Shown here piece after piece: positions 37,282 to 46,685 of a DNA stretch of 64,000 bases. Made by a program: the position numbers and the translations under genes. The DNA comes from JBCBWG01 sp038523925 (GTDB taxonomy: Bacteria; Pseudomonadota; Alphaproteobacteria; Rhizobiales; Hyphomicrobiaceae). Every line of letters begins with the position of its first letter. The stretch's first letter is position 1. Under the pieces are notes generated by a model. That model was not told the origin of the DNA. It did no database searches and was given only the letters and a program-made list of their open reading frames with translations. The stretch lies in contig JBCBIY010000001.1 in the NCBI GenBank assembly GCA_038523925.1, positions 502,325-566,324 of the forward strand. The letters are read 5' to 3'.

Positions 37282-38500
37282 GCCCGGCGCACGCGCGGAT
37301 CACGTTCGAAGCGGTGACGGTGCGTCGCGACCGCAGTCCCTCTCGATATTCGGTGCGACCGGTTCGATCGGCACCAGCACACTGCGCATCGTCGACGCCA
37401 ACCCAGAGGCCTTCGACATTGTCGCCGTGACTGCCAACGACAGTGTGCGTGAGCTTGCCGAGATCGCGATCCGGCATCGTGCGGCGACAGCGGTCATCGC
37501 CAACCCTGACAAGTACGCCGAACTGAAATCAGCACTTGCCGGCACGCACATTGAGCCCGCGGCTGGCGAGGCGGCAGTTATCGCAGCCGCCGACCGCCCC
37601 GCAGATTGCGTAATGGCGGCAATCATGGGAGCGGCCGGCCTGCGCTCGAGCCTGGCTGCGATCCGACGTGGGGCGCGGTTGGCGCTCGCCAACAAGGAGT
37701 GCCTTGTCTGCGCCGGCGACGTGTTCATGCGCGAGGTCGCGGGCAACGATGATGCCGTGCTCTTGCCGGTCGATTCAGAGCACTCGGCCATCTTCCAGGC
37801 GTTGGAGGGCAACGCGCGTGATGGCGTCGAACAGGTCATCGTCACCGCATCAGGCGGCCCGTTCCGGACGTGGACGGCCAGCGAGATCAAGGCCGCCACG
37901 CTCGATGACGCGCTGAAGCACCCCAACTGGTCGATGGGACGCAAGATCACCGTCGACAGCGCGACGATGATGAACAAAGGCCTCGAGTTGATCGAAGCGC
38001 GCTTTCTGTTCGCCCTCGCGCCTGAGCAACTGGACGTCGTCGTCCATCCCCAGTCGATTGTTCATTCGATGGTTGCCTACAAGGACGGGTCCGTCCTCGC
38101 GCAACTCGGCATGCCGGACATGCGAACGCCCATCGCCTATGCGCTCTCCTGGCCGCGGCGGATCGACATCGATGTGCCGCGTCTCGATCTGGCCGAGCTG
38201 CAGACGTTAACCTTCGAGCGTCCCGACGAGGGACGGTTTCCAGCGCTCAGGCTCGCACGGTCTGCAATGACGGCAGGCGGCGGTGCACCGGCGGTGCTCA
38301 ATGCCGCCAACGAAGTTGCCGTCGGCGCGTTTCTCGACCGGCGCATTGGCTTTACCGACATTGCCCGGACCGTGGAGACTGTGCTCGATCAGGCCGATGC
38401 GGAGGGGCTTGCGCAGCCGGCGGATGATCTGGACGCCGTCCTCGACACTGACCGGACAGCGCGCGAGTTGGCACGCCATGTGATTGGCCGGTTGTCGTGA
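37274..38500 (+). CDS. dxr: 1-deoxy-D-xylulose 5-phosphate reductoisomerase
   Basis: 408 residues from a GTG at 37274. Second step of the MEP isoprenoid pathway. NADPH motif SIFGATGSIGTSTLRIV (about 23-39), ALANKECLVCAGD (about 136-148), metal and substrate motifs LLPVDSEHSAIFQAL and VTASGGPFRTW (about 197-207), and the flexible-loop region HPNWSMGRKITVDSATMMNK (about 216-235). The start overlaps the end of cdsA by eight bases. The sequence before SIFGATG is about 20 residues longer than usual, so an internal start is possible. Confidence 0.96.
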   Translation: MGRPGARADHVRSGDGASRPQSLSIFGATGSIGTSTLRIVDANPEAFDIVAVTANDSVRELAEIAIRHRAATAVIANPDKYAELKSALAGTHIEPAAGEAAVIAAADRPADCVMAAIMGAAGLRSSLAAIRRGARLALANKECLVCAGDVFMREVAGNDDAVLLPVDSEHSAIFQALEGNARDGVEQVIVTASGGPFRTWTASEIKAATLDDALKHPNWSMGRKITVDSATMMNKGLELIEARFLFALAPEQLDVVVHPQSIVHSMVAYKDGSVLAQLGMPDMRTPIAYALSWPRRIDIDVPRLDLAELQTLTFERPDEGRFPALRLARSAMTAGGGAPAVLNAANEVAVGAFLDRRIGFTDIARTVETVLDQADAEGLAQPADDLDAVLDTDRTARELARHVIGRLS

Positions 38501-38612
38501 TTTAACGCTTTGGCTACCAAGACCGCTCCCCGCGCAACCAAGCCGCGCTAGAACGGTGCAGCCCCTCGGCGGCCGGTTGGCCCGCTGCTTTGAGCCCCAC
38601 GGACCCACCCGT

Positions 38613-40055
38613 ATGCCAGTATTCGCAGTCCTCGCCGATATCGCCAGCACGATGGGCGCGCTCACGATCGCAGTCCTTGCGTTCGTCTTCGTCCTGAGTG
38701 TTGTCGTGTTCGTCCACGAGATGGGCCACTTCCTCGTCGCCCGCTGGTGCGGCGTGAATGTCCAGGCGTTCTCGATCGGGTTCGGCAAAGAGATCTTCGG
38801 CTTTCGTGATCGCAAGGGAACGCGCTGGCGGGTCGCGTGGATCCCGCTGGGCGGATACGTGAAGTTTATGGATGACGAGGACGCAACGAGCGCCGGCGCG
38901 TCAAAGTCCGAAGCCGACATGACCCCGCAGGAACGCGCGGGCGCATTTCACCTGAAGCCACTCTGGCAACGCGCCGCCGTGGTCCTTGCAGGTCCGATGG
39001 CCAACTTTATTTTCGCGATCATCGTCTTCGCGATCATGTTCATGATCTTCGGCATGCGCATGACCGAGCCGCGCGTCGGCGACGTCATGCCTGGCAAGCC
39101 GGCGGCCCTCGCAGGCCTGCAGAGCGGCGATCTTATTCGCGAGATCGACGGCGAAAGCATCAGCAGTTTCAACGACATCCAGCGTGCAGTCCGGATGCAG
39201 TTCGATCGCCCGCTTGGTCTGGTCGTCGAGCGTGACGGCCAGCGGATGGCCATGACGATCACGCCGTTCAAAGATTCAGCCGACGACGGGCTTGGCGGGA
39301 AGATGACTCGCGGGCTTATCGGCATTCAGGCGCCGCTGACGATCCCGCATGTGGGCGAAGTGCTGCCCGGATCGCCGGCCGCCGCCGCAGGCCTGCAAGC
39401 CCGCGATATCCTGATCTCCGTCAACGGCGCCCGCATGGAAAACGCCGCGGCCTTTGAGGCTGCGCTGACAAAAGCACCGGGCGAGCCGCTCGCAATGGTG
39501 GTCGGCCGTGCCGGTGAACGGGTCGACGTAACCGTCGATGCGCCAAGAGCGCCGAGCGGCACGACGGCTGTTGACCTTGGACGGTCTGCGCTGGGCATCG
39601 TCTTCCGGTCGGGTGAAAGCAATGTGCGCCGCATTGAGCCCGGGCCGCTGCAGTCGCTCGGCCTCGGCGTGCGCGAGACCGGCTACGTCATCGCGACCAC
39701 GCTTGGCTACATCCGCGACATCTTCGTTGGCCGCCAGGACGCGCAGCAGATCGGCGGCGTCGTCCGTATTGCTGAGGCCACACGCCAGGTCGTGAACCTG
39801 CGGCCGGAAATGCTCCCGCAGTTCATCGCGCTGATTTCGGTGAGCATCGGGCTCATCAACCTGTTCCCGATCCCGCTGCTCGATGGCGGTCATCTCGTCT
39901 TCTACGCAATCGAGGCCGTCCGCCGCCGGCCGCTCAGCGAGTCCGTCCAGGAGATCGCACATCGTTTCGGACTGGCGGTCGTCATGGCGCTGATGGTTTT
40001 CGCGCTCTGGAACGACAAACATATCGTCATCCAGCGGTGGCTCGGCATCGGGTAG
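38613..40055 (+). CDS. rseP: RIP metalloprotease RseP (site-2 protease)
   Basis: 480 residues from the ATG at 38613. Intramembrane zinc protease that cleaves membrane-bound anti-sigma factors and signal peptides. The zinc motif VVFVHEMGHFLVAR lies in the first membrane segment (about 31-44) and the third ligand in LFPIPLLDGGHLVFY near 420. Two PDZ domains sit between (GDVMPGKPAALAGLQSGDLI at about 157-176, and GEVLPGSPAAAAGLQARDIL at about 249-268). Four membrane segments. The open frame extends to 38484 but that part lacks family similarity. Confidence 0.95.
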   Translation: MPVFAVLADIASTMGALTIAVLAFVFVLSVVVFVHEMGHFLVARWCGVNVQAFSIGFGKEIFGFRDRKGTRWRVAWIPLGGYVKFMDDEDATSAGASKSEADMTPQERAGAFHLKPLWQRAAVVLAGPMANFIFAIIVFAIMFMIFGMRMTEPRVGDVMPGKPAALAGLQSGDLIREIDGESISSFNDIQRAVRMQFDRPLGLVVERDGQRMAMTITPFKDSADDGLGGKMTRGLIGIQAPLTIPHVGEVLPGSPAAAAGLQARDILISVNGARMENAAAFEAALTKAPGEPLAMVVGRAGERVDVTVDAPRAPSGTTAVDLGRSALGIVFRSGESNVRRIEPGPLQSLGLGVRETGYVIATTLGYIRDIFVGRQDAQQIGGVVRIAEATRQVVNLRPEMLPQFIALISVSIGLINLFPIPLLDGGHLVFYAIEAVRRRPLSESVQEIAHRFGLAVVMALMVFALWNDKHIVIQRWLGIG

Positions 40056-40357
40056 CCAAGCCGCATTGGGCCGCTGGGTAAGTTGTGTAGAAATCGAGTA
40101 TTAGACGACCGGTAGAGCCCCGTTCATATTGCGCTGCGCGCAAGCGGAATTTCGGCAGTAGCGACCGGATTTGCCTGTGTTTGCAGGCTCCTGAAACATA
40201 TCTGCCACTTCCCCAATCCCTTCTGAATCGTTAATCAATGAGGGCTCCGGCGGCGCCTCTAAGGTGCCCGTGCGCCTCGCAGTGTGGCCGCTGGACTGCA
40301 GATCGGTTCTGCCGAGGCCGGATCTGCCAGGGGGATCGGCGTAGGGGCATCGTCTTG
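40056..40357. other. Intergenic region rseP-bamA, 302 bases
   Basis: No gene or clear terminator. An AT-richer patch at about 40195-40240 could hold a bamA promoter. The frame before the bamA ATG stays open but codes for an arginine- and cysteine-rich stretch with no signal peptide, so it is not part of bamA. Confidence 0.45.
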
Positions 40358-42697
40358 ATGCAGATTTTGTTGCGACACCTGTGGGTCGGCGTGTTTCGCT
40401 GGGCGATAGCGTTCGCCGTGCTTGGCACCGGCCTGGCATTGCCAGGGCTCGACGGCAGCAGCGGTCAGGCCCAGGCTCAGACCATTCGCTCTATCGAGGT
40501 GGTTGGCAACCGACGCGTGGAGCCGGAAACGGTCCGCTCTTACCTCTCTTTCTCCGTCGGCGATCAATACGATCCGGGTCTCGCAAACGACTCGCTTCGC
40601 GCGCTCTTCCAAACGGGCCTGTTCGCCGACGTCTCAATCGACCCGCAGGGCAGCGTCGTTGTCGTCACGGTGCAGGAAAACCCTGTCGTCTCGACCGTCG
40701 CCTTCGAGGGCAACGATGAGATCGACGATAAGACGCTCGCTGGCGAAGTCCGTCTGAAGTCGCGCTCGGTTTACACGCGGGCGCGCGCGCTCTCCGATGC
40801 GCAGCGCATCATGGCCGTCTACCGCCGGCAGGGTCGCTTCGCAGCGTCGGTCACGCCGCAGCTCATTCAGCTCGACCAGAACCGCGTCAACGTCGTCTTC
40901 GAAATCGTCGAGGGCGAGAAGACGACGGTCCAAACCATCAACTTCGTCGGCAACCGCGCGTTCTCTGACAGCCAGTTGCGCGATATCATTTCGACGACGC
41001 AGTCGGGCTGGTTTGACTGGCTGAAGGGCACCAACGTCTACGACCCTGACCGGGTCAATCTCGATCGTGAGCTGCTGCGCCAGTACTACCTCAAGAACGG
41101 CTATGCCGATGTCCAGATCGTCAACTCAAACGCTGAGTTGGATCGCGACGGGCAGGGCTTCTTCATCACGTTCGTGATCGAGGAGGGCGAGCTTTACCGC
41201 TTCGGCGACGTCCGCATCGAGAACAGCCTTCCCGAGTTGCGGCCTGAGACCCTGCAGGGCGAGATCCTGACGCTGTCGGGCGCGACCTTTGACTCCTCCA
41301 AGATCGACAAGACGGTCGAGAAGCTGACGCTGCGCGTCGCCGAGCAGGGCTTCGCCTTTGCCCGGGTCCGCCCGCGCGCCGATCGCGATCCTGATGGCCG
41401 GCTGATCAACCTCAGCTATGTCATCGATGAAGGCTCGCGGATTTACATCGAGCGGATCGACATCTCCGGCAACGAGCGCACGAAGGACTACGTGGTCCGT
41501 CGCGAGTTCCGGCTAGCAGAAGGCGACGCGTTCAACCCGCTTATGGTCGACCGCGCGCGCAAACGCCTGCAGGCGCTCGGCTTCTTCAAGGCGGTCAACG
41601 TGCGCCCGCGGCCTGGGTCCGGTCCTGACCGCGTGGTCATTGACGTCCGCCTGACGGAGCAGCCAACGGGCGAGCTTTCGTTCGGTGCCGGCTATTCGAC
41701 GACGGAAGGCGTAATCGGCGACATCGGCATTACCGAGCGCAACTTGTTCGGCAACGGTCAGTTCCTCCGCCTCAAGCTCGCTGGCTCGCTTGAGCGGATG
41801 CAGATCGACTTGAGCTTTACCGAGCCGCGGTTCCTCGATCGCAATCTGTCAGCCGGCTTCGACCTCTTCCACAAGGAACTCGATTCCCAGGATACGTCTG
41901 GCTACAAAAGCCGGAAGTCCGGTGGCTCGCTGCGCCTCGGGTTCCCGCTTGCCGAGAACCTCTGGATGACGACGCGCTACTCGATCACGCGCGACGAGAT
42001 CTTCGACGTCACAGACAGCAACGTTTCGCCCGCCGTTCAGCAGGCGAGCGAGGAGGGCGCTTACCTGACATCGCTCATCGGTACGGTGATCCGATACGAC
42101 CAGCGCAACCATCCGCGTAACCCGAACAAGGGCTACCTCGTCTCGGTCGGCGCCGACTTCGCCGGTGTTGGCGGGGACAGCCAGTACGTTCGTCTCTCAG
42201 GCGAGCTCCGCGGCTACTATCCGATCATGGAGAGCGTGACGCTCGTTGGCCGTGCAATCGGTGGCCATATCGCCGGCTGGGGCGGAGAAGAGCCGCGCCT
42301 GCTCGATCTCTATTACAAGGGCGGCGAGACTATTCGCGGCTTCGGCCGGTCGGGCATCGGCCCACGGGACATCGCAACGGGCGATGCGCTCGGTGGGCAG
42401 ACCTATTGGGCCGTTACGGGTGAAGTGCGGTTCCCGTTCCCGCTGGTGCCGTCGGAGCTTGGGATCACGGGGGCCGTGTTCGCAGATGCCGGTTCGGTCT
42501 TCGGGGCGACGGACTTTGCCAAGACGGCGGCCTCGACCAATCTGCAGGACGATGCCTCCGTCCGTGCGTCTGTTGGTGCGTCGCTCCTCTGGAATTCTCC
42601 GCTTGGGCCGCTGCGCTTCGACTACGCGTTCCCGCTTCTCAAAGAAGACTACGACGACGTCCAGAACTTCCGCTTCGGCGCCTCGACCAAGTTTTAA
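40358..42697 (+). CDS. bamA: Outer-membrane protein assembly factor BamA
   Basis: 779 residues from the ATG at 40358. The signal peptide ends at AQA-QT (about residue 41). Five POTRA repeats follow (for example IRSIEVVGNRRVEPETVRSY near 43-62, VQTINFVGNRAFSDSQLRDI, IYIERIDISGNERTKDYVVR), then a 16-strand barrel starting near GELSFGAGYSTTEG (about 438). The conserved barrel loop is visible in ETIRGFGRSGIGPRD (about 659-673), and the protein ends in an aromatic strand, FRFGASTKF. It inserts other outer-membrane proteins. Confidence 0.97.
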   Translation: MQILLRHLWVGVFRWAIAFAVLGTGLALPGLDGSSGQAQAQTIRSIEVVGNRRVEPETVRSYLSFSVGDQYDPGLANDSLRALFQTGLFADVSIDPQGSVVVVTVQENPVVSTVAFEGNDEIDDKTLAGEVRLKSRSVYTRARALSDAQRIMAVYRRQGRFAASVTPQLIQLDQNRVNVVFEIVEGEKTTVQTINFVGNRAFSDSQLRDIISTTQSGWFDWLKGTNVYDPDRVNLDRELLRQYYLKNGYADVQIVNSNAELDRDGQGFFITFVIEEGELYRFGDVRIENSLPELRPETLQGEILTLSGATFDSSKIDKTVEKLTLRVAEQGFAFARVRPRADRDPDGRLINLSYVIDEGSRIYIERIDISGNERTKDYVVRREFRLAEGDAFNPLMVDRARKRLQALGFFKAVNVRPRPGSGPDRVVIDVRLTEQPTGELSFGAGYSTTEGVIGDIGITERNLFGNGQFLRLKLAGSLERMQIDLSFTEPRFLDRNLSAGFDLFHKELDSQDTSGYKSRKSGGSLRLGFPLAENLWMTTRYSITRDEIFDVTDSNVSPAVQQASEEGAYLTSLIGTVIRYDQRNHPRNPNKGYLVSVGADFAGVGGDSQYVRLSGELRGYYPIMESVTLVGRAIGGHIAGWGGEEPRLLDLYYKGGETIRGFGRSGIGPRDIATGDALGGQTYWAVTGEVRFPFPLVPSELGITGAVFADAGSVFGATDFAKTAASTNLQDDASVRASVGASLLWNSPLGPLRFDYAFPLLKEDYDDVQNFRFGASTKF

Positions 42698-42843
42698 CGA
42701 ACCGTCTCCGGCTGAGCCGCTGCGTTTCGCGCGGCGGCTCGCCCTCTCTTTGCCAGCCTTGCGACGCGGCTGCGCCTACCACTCCCATTGCCGCTGCGGG
42801 TCCGAACGCGTAAACCGCCGATGCGCGACCTCGACCAGGGCGC

Positions 42844-43911
42844 ATGGTGTTTTGCGGCGGGACGACAATGGACGGACAGCACCCGGGCTTCTTTGATCGT
42901 GCAGGGCCATTCACGGTCGCCCAAATCGCCGATCATCTCGCCGCCGACAGCACATCGGCCAAACCCGAACTGCTGGAAAAGCCGGTCAGTGGTATCGCGC
43001 CACTGGATGCCGCGAGCGGTACCGATCTGACCTTCCTGCACAACCCGAAGTATGCGGCGGCACTGCCATCGACGGCGGCGGCGGCCTGCCTGGTGCGGCC
43101 CGACATGCGCGACGCCGTCCCTGAGCAAGTCGCAGCGCTCGTGATGGCCGATCCTTATCGCGGGTTTGCGGGCGCGCTCGGCCTGTTCTTTCCAGATGCC
43201 GTCGGCGGCCCGTCTGCCGAGAGCGGACCCGGCGCCGCGCCCGTCAGCCCAAGCGCCCGGATCGAAGACGGCGCGATCATCGAGGCTGGCGCGATCATCG
43301 GGCCCGAAGCGCAAATTGGGCGGGGCACACGGATCGCCGCCGGCGCCGTCGTTGGCCGCCGCTGTACCGTCGGCCGCGACGCCTACATCGGCCCAAACGT
43401 GGTTGTGATCTGCTCACTGATCGGCGACCGCGTGATCCTGCATCCGGGCGTCCGGCTGGGGCAGGATGGGTTCGGTTTCGCAATGGGCCCTGGCGGGCAT
43501 ATGAAGGTGCCTCAGATTGGCCGGGTGATTGTGCAAGACGATGTCGAGATCGGTGCCGGTACGACGGTCGATCGCGGTGCGCTTAAGGATACGATCATCG
43601 GCGAGGGCACGAAAATTGATAATCTTGTACAGATCGGGCACAACGTCGTCATCGGGCGGCACTGCGTGATCGTTGCTCAGGTCGGCATTTCCGGGTCCAC
43701 CCAGCTCGAGGATTTCGTGGTTATGGGCGGGCAGTCCGGAGCCGTCGGACATGTCCGCGTCGGGGCCGGAGCGCGGATCGCGGGCGCGAGCCACGTGAAA
43801 TCCGATGTTCCACCCGGCGCACGTCTTGGCGGCACGCCCGCCCGGCCACTGCGCCAGTGGATCCGCGAGATGGCCACGCTCAAGCGGCTCGCGGCGAAGT
43901 CGAAAACCTGA
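42844..43911 (+). CDS. lpxD: UDP-3-O-(3-hydroxyacyl)glucosamine N-acyltransferase
   Basis: 355 residues from the ATG at 42844; the ATG at 42868 (MDGQHPGFFDRAGP) is an equally good start. Third step of lipid A synthesis. N-terminal uridine-binding domain (TDLTFLHNPKYAAAL at about 60-74), then a left-handed beta-helix of hexapeptide repeats (SARIEDGAIIEAGAIIGPEA onward). The catalytic histidine is probably the one in LVQIGHNVVIGRHC. The C-terminal helix ends IREMATLKRLAAK. The next gene, fabZ, starts 35 bases on. Confidence 0.95.
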   Translation: MVFCGGTTMDGQHPGFFDRAGPFTVAQIADHLAADSTSAKPELLEKPVSGIAPLDAASGTDLTFLHNPKYAAALPSTAAAACLVRPDMRDAVPEQVAALVMADPYRGFAGALGLFFPDAVGGPSAESGPGAAPVSPSARIEDGAIIEAGAIIGPEAQIGRGTRIAAGAVVGRRCTVGRDAYIGPNVVVICSLIGDRVILHPGVRLGQDGFGFAMGPGGHMKVPQIGRVIVQDDVEIGAGTTVDRGALKDTIIGEGTKIDNLVQIGHNVVIGRHCVIVAQVGISGSTQLEDFVVMGGQSGAVGHVRVGAGARIAGASHVKSDVPPGARLGGTPARPLRQWIREMATLKRLAAKSKT

Positions 43912-43946
43912 TTGGAGCATCGCGGGCCGCCCGCGCAGGACATCGC

Positions 43947-44456
43947 ATGAACGATCTAAGCGAAACCCCAAAAACCGGTGCGCGTGCGTCTGCCGACATC
44001 GCCAAGGTGATGAAGCTCCTGCCGCATCGCTATCCGTTTCTGCTCGTCGATGCCATTCACGAGATGGACGGCGACGAAAGTGCGGTGGGCCTCAAGAACG
44101 TGACCATCAACGAACCGTTCTTTCAGGGCCACTTCCCGCAATACCCGGTGATGCCCGGCGTGCTGATCATTGAAGGCCTCGCGCAGACGGCCGGCGCGCT
44201 CTGCGTGCACAGCCTTGGCGAGGACTACAAAGCCGAGCTCGTATATTTCATGGGCATCGACAAAGCGAAGTTCCGCAAGCCGGTTCTCCCCGGCGACCAA
44301 CTCCACTATCATGTCCGCAAGATCCGAAATCGCGGTCGGGTGTGGCGGTTCCAGGGCGAGGCCAAAGTCGACGGTAAGGTCGTCGCCGAAGCCGAGATCA
44401 GCGCCATGCTCGCTGACACGGCAGAGGCGCGGGCTTTCGCGGCAACGAATGGCTGA
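43947..44456 (+). CDS. fabZ: 3-hydroxyacyl-[acyl-carrier-protein] dehydratase FabZ
   Basis: 169 residues from the ATG at 43947. Hot-dog-fold dehydratase of fatty acid synthesis. The catalytic histidine is in LLPHRYPFLLVDAIHEMDGD (near 27) and the glutamate in PGVLIIEGLAQTAGAL (near 76); NEPFFQGHFPQYPVMPG is also typical. It overlaps lpxA by eight bases (ATGGCTGA at 44449-44456), so the balance between fatty acid and lipid A synthesis may be kept by coupled translation. Confidence 0.96.
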   Translation: MNDLSETPKTGARASADIAKVMKLLPHRYPFLLVDAIHEMDGDESAVGLKNVTINEPFFQGHFPQYPVMPGVLIIEGLAQTAGALCVHSLGEDYKAELVYFMGIDKAKFRKPVLPGDQLHYHVRKIRNRGRVWRFQGEAKVDGKVVAEAEISAMLADTAEARAFAATNG

Positions 44457-45249
44457 CACGAAAATCCACCCGACGGCCGTGGTGGAAGATGGCGCCGAGA
44501 TCGGTGACGGCTCGGTGATCGGTCCGTTTTGTATGATCGGGCCAACCGTCAAACTCGGCGCGGGATGCAGGCTTGAGAGCCACGTCGCCATTCATGGCGA
44601 TACGACCATCGGCGACGAGGCCCATATCTTCCCGTTCGCCTCGATCGGTCATCAACCGCAAGACCTGAAGTACAGGGGTGAAGCCTCGCGGCTGACCGTC
44701 GGCGCGCGATGTCAGATCCGCGAAGGCGTGACGATGAACCCCGGCACGGAGGGCGGCGGACTGCTGACATCGGTCGGTGATGATTGCGCATTCCTCGCCA
44801 ACTCGCATGTCGGCCACGACTGCCGCGTCGGCAACAACGTTGTCTTCTCAAACAACGTCATGCTCGCGGGCCACTGCACGGTGAGCGACTATGTCATCAT
44901 CGGTGGCGGCGCTGCCGTCATTCAGTTTGCCCGCGTTGGCCCGCATGCGTTTGTCGGCGGTATGTCGGGTCTCGAAAATGATCTGATCCCGTACGGCATG
45001 GCCATGGGCAACCGGGCGTATCTCTCGGGCCTCAACATCATCGGTCTGCAGCGGCGCGGCTTCTCCCGCGATGATATCCACGACCTGCGCCGCGCCTACC
45101 GCTTGCTGTTTGCTGACGAGGGGACGCTTGCTGAACGCATGGACGATGTTGCAGAGGAATTCTCCGAGCATCCGATCGTCCAGGAAATCGTCGCGTTCAT
45201 GCGCGAGGGCGGCAAGCGCTCCCTCTGCACGCCCCGCGATGTCACCTGA
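44449..45249 (+). CDS. lpxA: UDP-N-acetylglucosamine acyltransferase
   Basis: 266 residues from the ATG at 44449. First step of lipid A synthesis. Hexapeptide-repeat beta-helix (IHPTAVVEDGAEIGDGSVIG, and so on). The substrate-site stretch FASIGHQPQDLKYRGE (about 64-79) and the catalytic-histidine region NSHVGHDCRVGNNVVFSN (about 121-138) are both present, followed by GLNIIGLQRRGFSRDDIH and a C-terminal helical domain. Frame-overlap with fabZ; lpxI begins 14 bases later. Confidence 0.96.
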   Translation: MADTKIHPTAVVEDGAEIGDGSVIGPFCMIGPTVKLGAGCRLESHVAIHGDTTIGDEAHIFPFASIGHQPQDLKYRGEASRLTVGARCQIREGVTMNPGTEGGGLLTSVGDDCAFLANSHVGHDCRVGNNVVFSNNVMLAGHCTVSDYVIIGGGAAVIQFARVGPHAFVGGMSGLENDLIPYGMAMGNRAYLSGLNIIGLQRRGFSRDDIHDLRRAYRLLFADEGTLAERMDDVAEEFSEHPIVQEIVAFMREGGKRSLCTPRDVT

Positions 45250-45263
45250 CGGCGGGCAATCGC

Positions 45264-46685
45264 GTGGACCGGGGCGGACCACCACAAAGCGCCACGAACG
45301 AACCGTCGTCGCCAGGCGAAGAGGCCCTGCAACCGGCAGGCGCACCTCAGCCGCTTTGCATTCTGGCTGGCTCGGGGACGTTGCCGGGCGAGATCGCCGA
45401 TAGCGTCGTCGGGACCGGCGGCACCGTGCACATCGTCGGCCTCAGAGGCGTCGCGTCGGACGACATCGCGCGTCATCCACATAGCTGGACCGGGCTCGGT
45501 CAGGTCGCCCGCATGTTGCGCCTGATGCGCGCGTCTGGTGCCGGGCGGCTTCTTATCGTCGGCGGACTGCAGCGCCCGAACCTCTGGCACCTCCGGCCGG
45601 ACCTCGGGTTTCTCGCCCACTTCAAGACCATTGCGGGGATCATGCGCGGCGGCGACGACGCCGTGCTCCGCAGGGTCATCCGTTTCTTCGAGGCGCAAGG
45701 GCTTGAGGTTGTCGGGGTGCCTGATGTCGCGCCGGAGGTCGTTGTCGGACGCGATCTTTCCATCGGAGCCGCGCCGACTGATAGCGACCCGGCCGGCACG
45801 CCGGGGCCCGCACCTGCGATTGCGACGGCAACGCGCTTGATCCGAGCGCTTGCGGACTTCGACATCGGGCAGGGGGCAATTGCTGTGCCCGAAGGCGTGA
45901 TCGGCATCGAGGATGGCGGGGGGACGGCGCGTCTGATTGCCGGCGCACGCGGCATCGGCGACCGCGAGGCCGTGCTCGTGAAGATGACCAAGGCTGGCCA
46001 GGAAACGCGCGTCGACCTGCCGACCGCCGGCCCCGACACCATCGCGCAGGCACGCACGGTTGGGCTGAGCGGCATTGCGCTTGAAGCTGGCCGAAGCCTG
46101 ATTGCCGAGCGTAAGCGGACGATGCGCGACGCGCGCGCGGCCGGCATCAGCATTCGCGGTTTCGCGGCGGGCGACGACGGGGCGCTGCCGCGGCGAACAG
46201 TCGGTCTGCCGCGCGACATTGACGAGCGCGAAGACGCGGCCACCAGCGCGCGCATCGCGGTGACAGCGTGGCCGCATCTCGCGGTGTCGCGCCGGAGCCT
46301 CGGCGTCTTCGTCCGCCGCCAACATGCGAAAGTTATCGTCGTCGATGGTCTGTCCAACGCGATGCTCGCCGAAAGAATTGGCACCATCGCGCATCAGAGC
46401 AGCTTCGGCCTGGTCCCCCGCCGGCTCGGCGCCGTGACGATCGTCCTCGACGCCGGGCGGAACTCTCGCGCACAAATCGCAGGTCTTCGTGCGCTGCTTC
46501 CGACCCTGCGCGAACGGCGCATTGCCACGCTGGTCATTCTCGCCGCCGCGCCATCTCCAACCGTCGGGACACCGCTCGCAGCATCATTTGAGCAGGCGTT
46601 GGCCGCCGCAGTCGCCCCGCTGCCGCTGACCCTGCACGTCCATGCGTTGAGCTTCGATCCTGACGGTCGGGCAATTGTGACATGA
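45264..46685 (+). CDS. lpxI: UDP-2,3-diacylglucosamine diphosphatase LpxI with long C-terminal extension
   Basis: 473 residues from a GTG at 45264; known LpxI proteins have about 270-290. The LpxI part runs from LCILAGSGTLPGEIADSV (about 31-48) through LLIVGGLQRPNLWHLRPDLG (about 95-114), AIAVPEGVIGIEDGGGT (about 209-225), VLVKMTKAGQETRVDLPTAG (about 242-261) and GIALEAGRSLIAERKRTM to about residue 304. About 170 more residues follow that the family does not have. They begin GDDGALPRRT, alternate hydrophobic strands with helices (AKVIVVDGLSNAMLAERIGT, GAVTIVLDAGRNSRAQIAGL, IATLVILAAAPSP) and end at the stop that overlaps lpxB in ATGA. Codon use does not change across the junction. I recognise no domain in the extension. 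Confidence 0.88.
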   Translation: MDRGGPPQSATNEPSSPGEEALQPAGAPQPLCILAGSGTLPGEIADSVVGTGGTVHIVGLRGVASDDIARHPHSWTGLGQVARMLRLMRASGAGRLLIVGGLQRPNLWHLRPDLGFLAHFKTIAGIMRGGDDAVLRRVIRFFEAQGLEVVGVPDVAPEVVVGRDLSIGAAPTDSDPAGTPGPAPAIATATRLIRALADFDIGQGAIAVPEGVIGIEDGGGTARLIAGARGIGDREAVLVKMTKAGQETRVDLPTAGPDTIAQARTVGLSGIALEAGRSLIAERKRTMRDARAAGISIRGFAAGDDGALPRRTVGLPRDIDEREDAATSARIAVTAWPHLAVSRRSLGVFVRRQHAKVIVVDGLSNAMLAERIGTIAHQSSFGLVPRRLGAVTIVLDAGRNSRAQIAGLRALLPTLRERRIATLVILAAAPSPTVGTPLAASFEQALAAAVAPLPLTLHVHALSFDPDGRAIVT

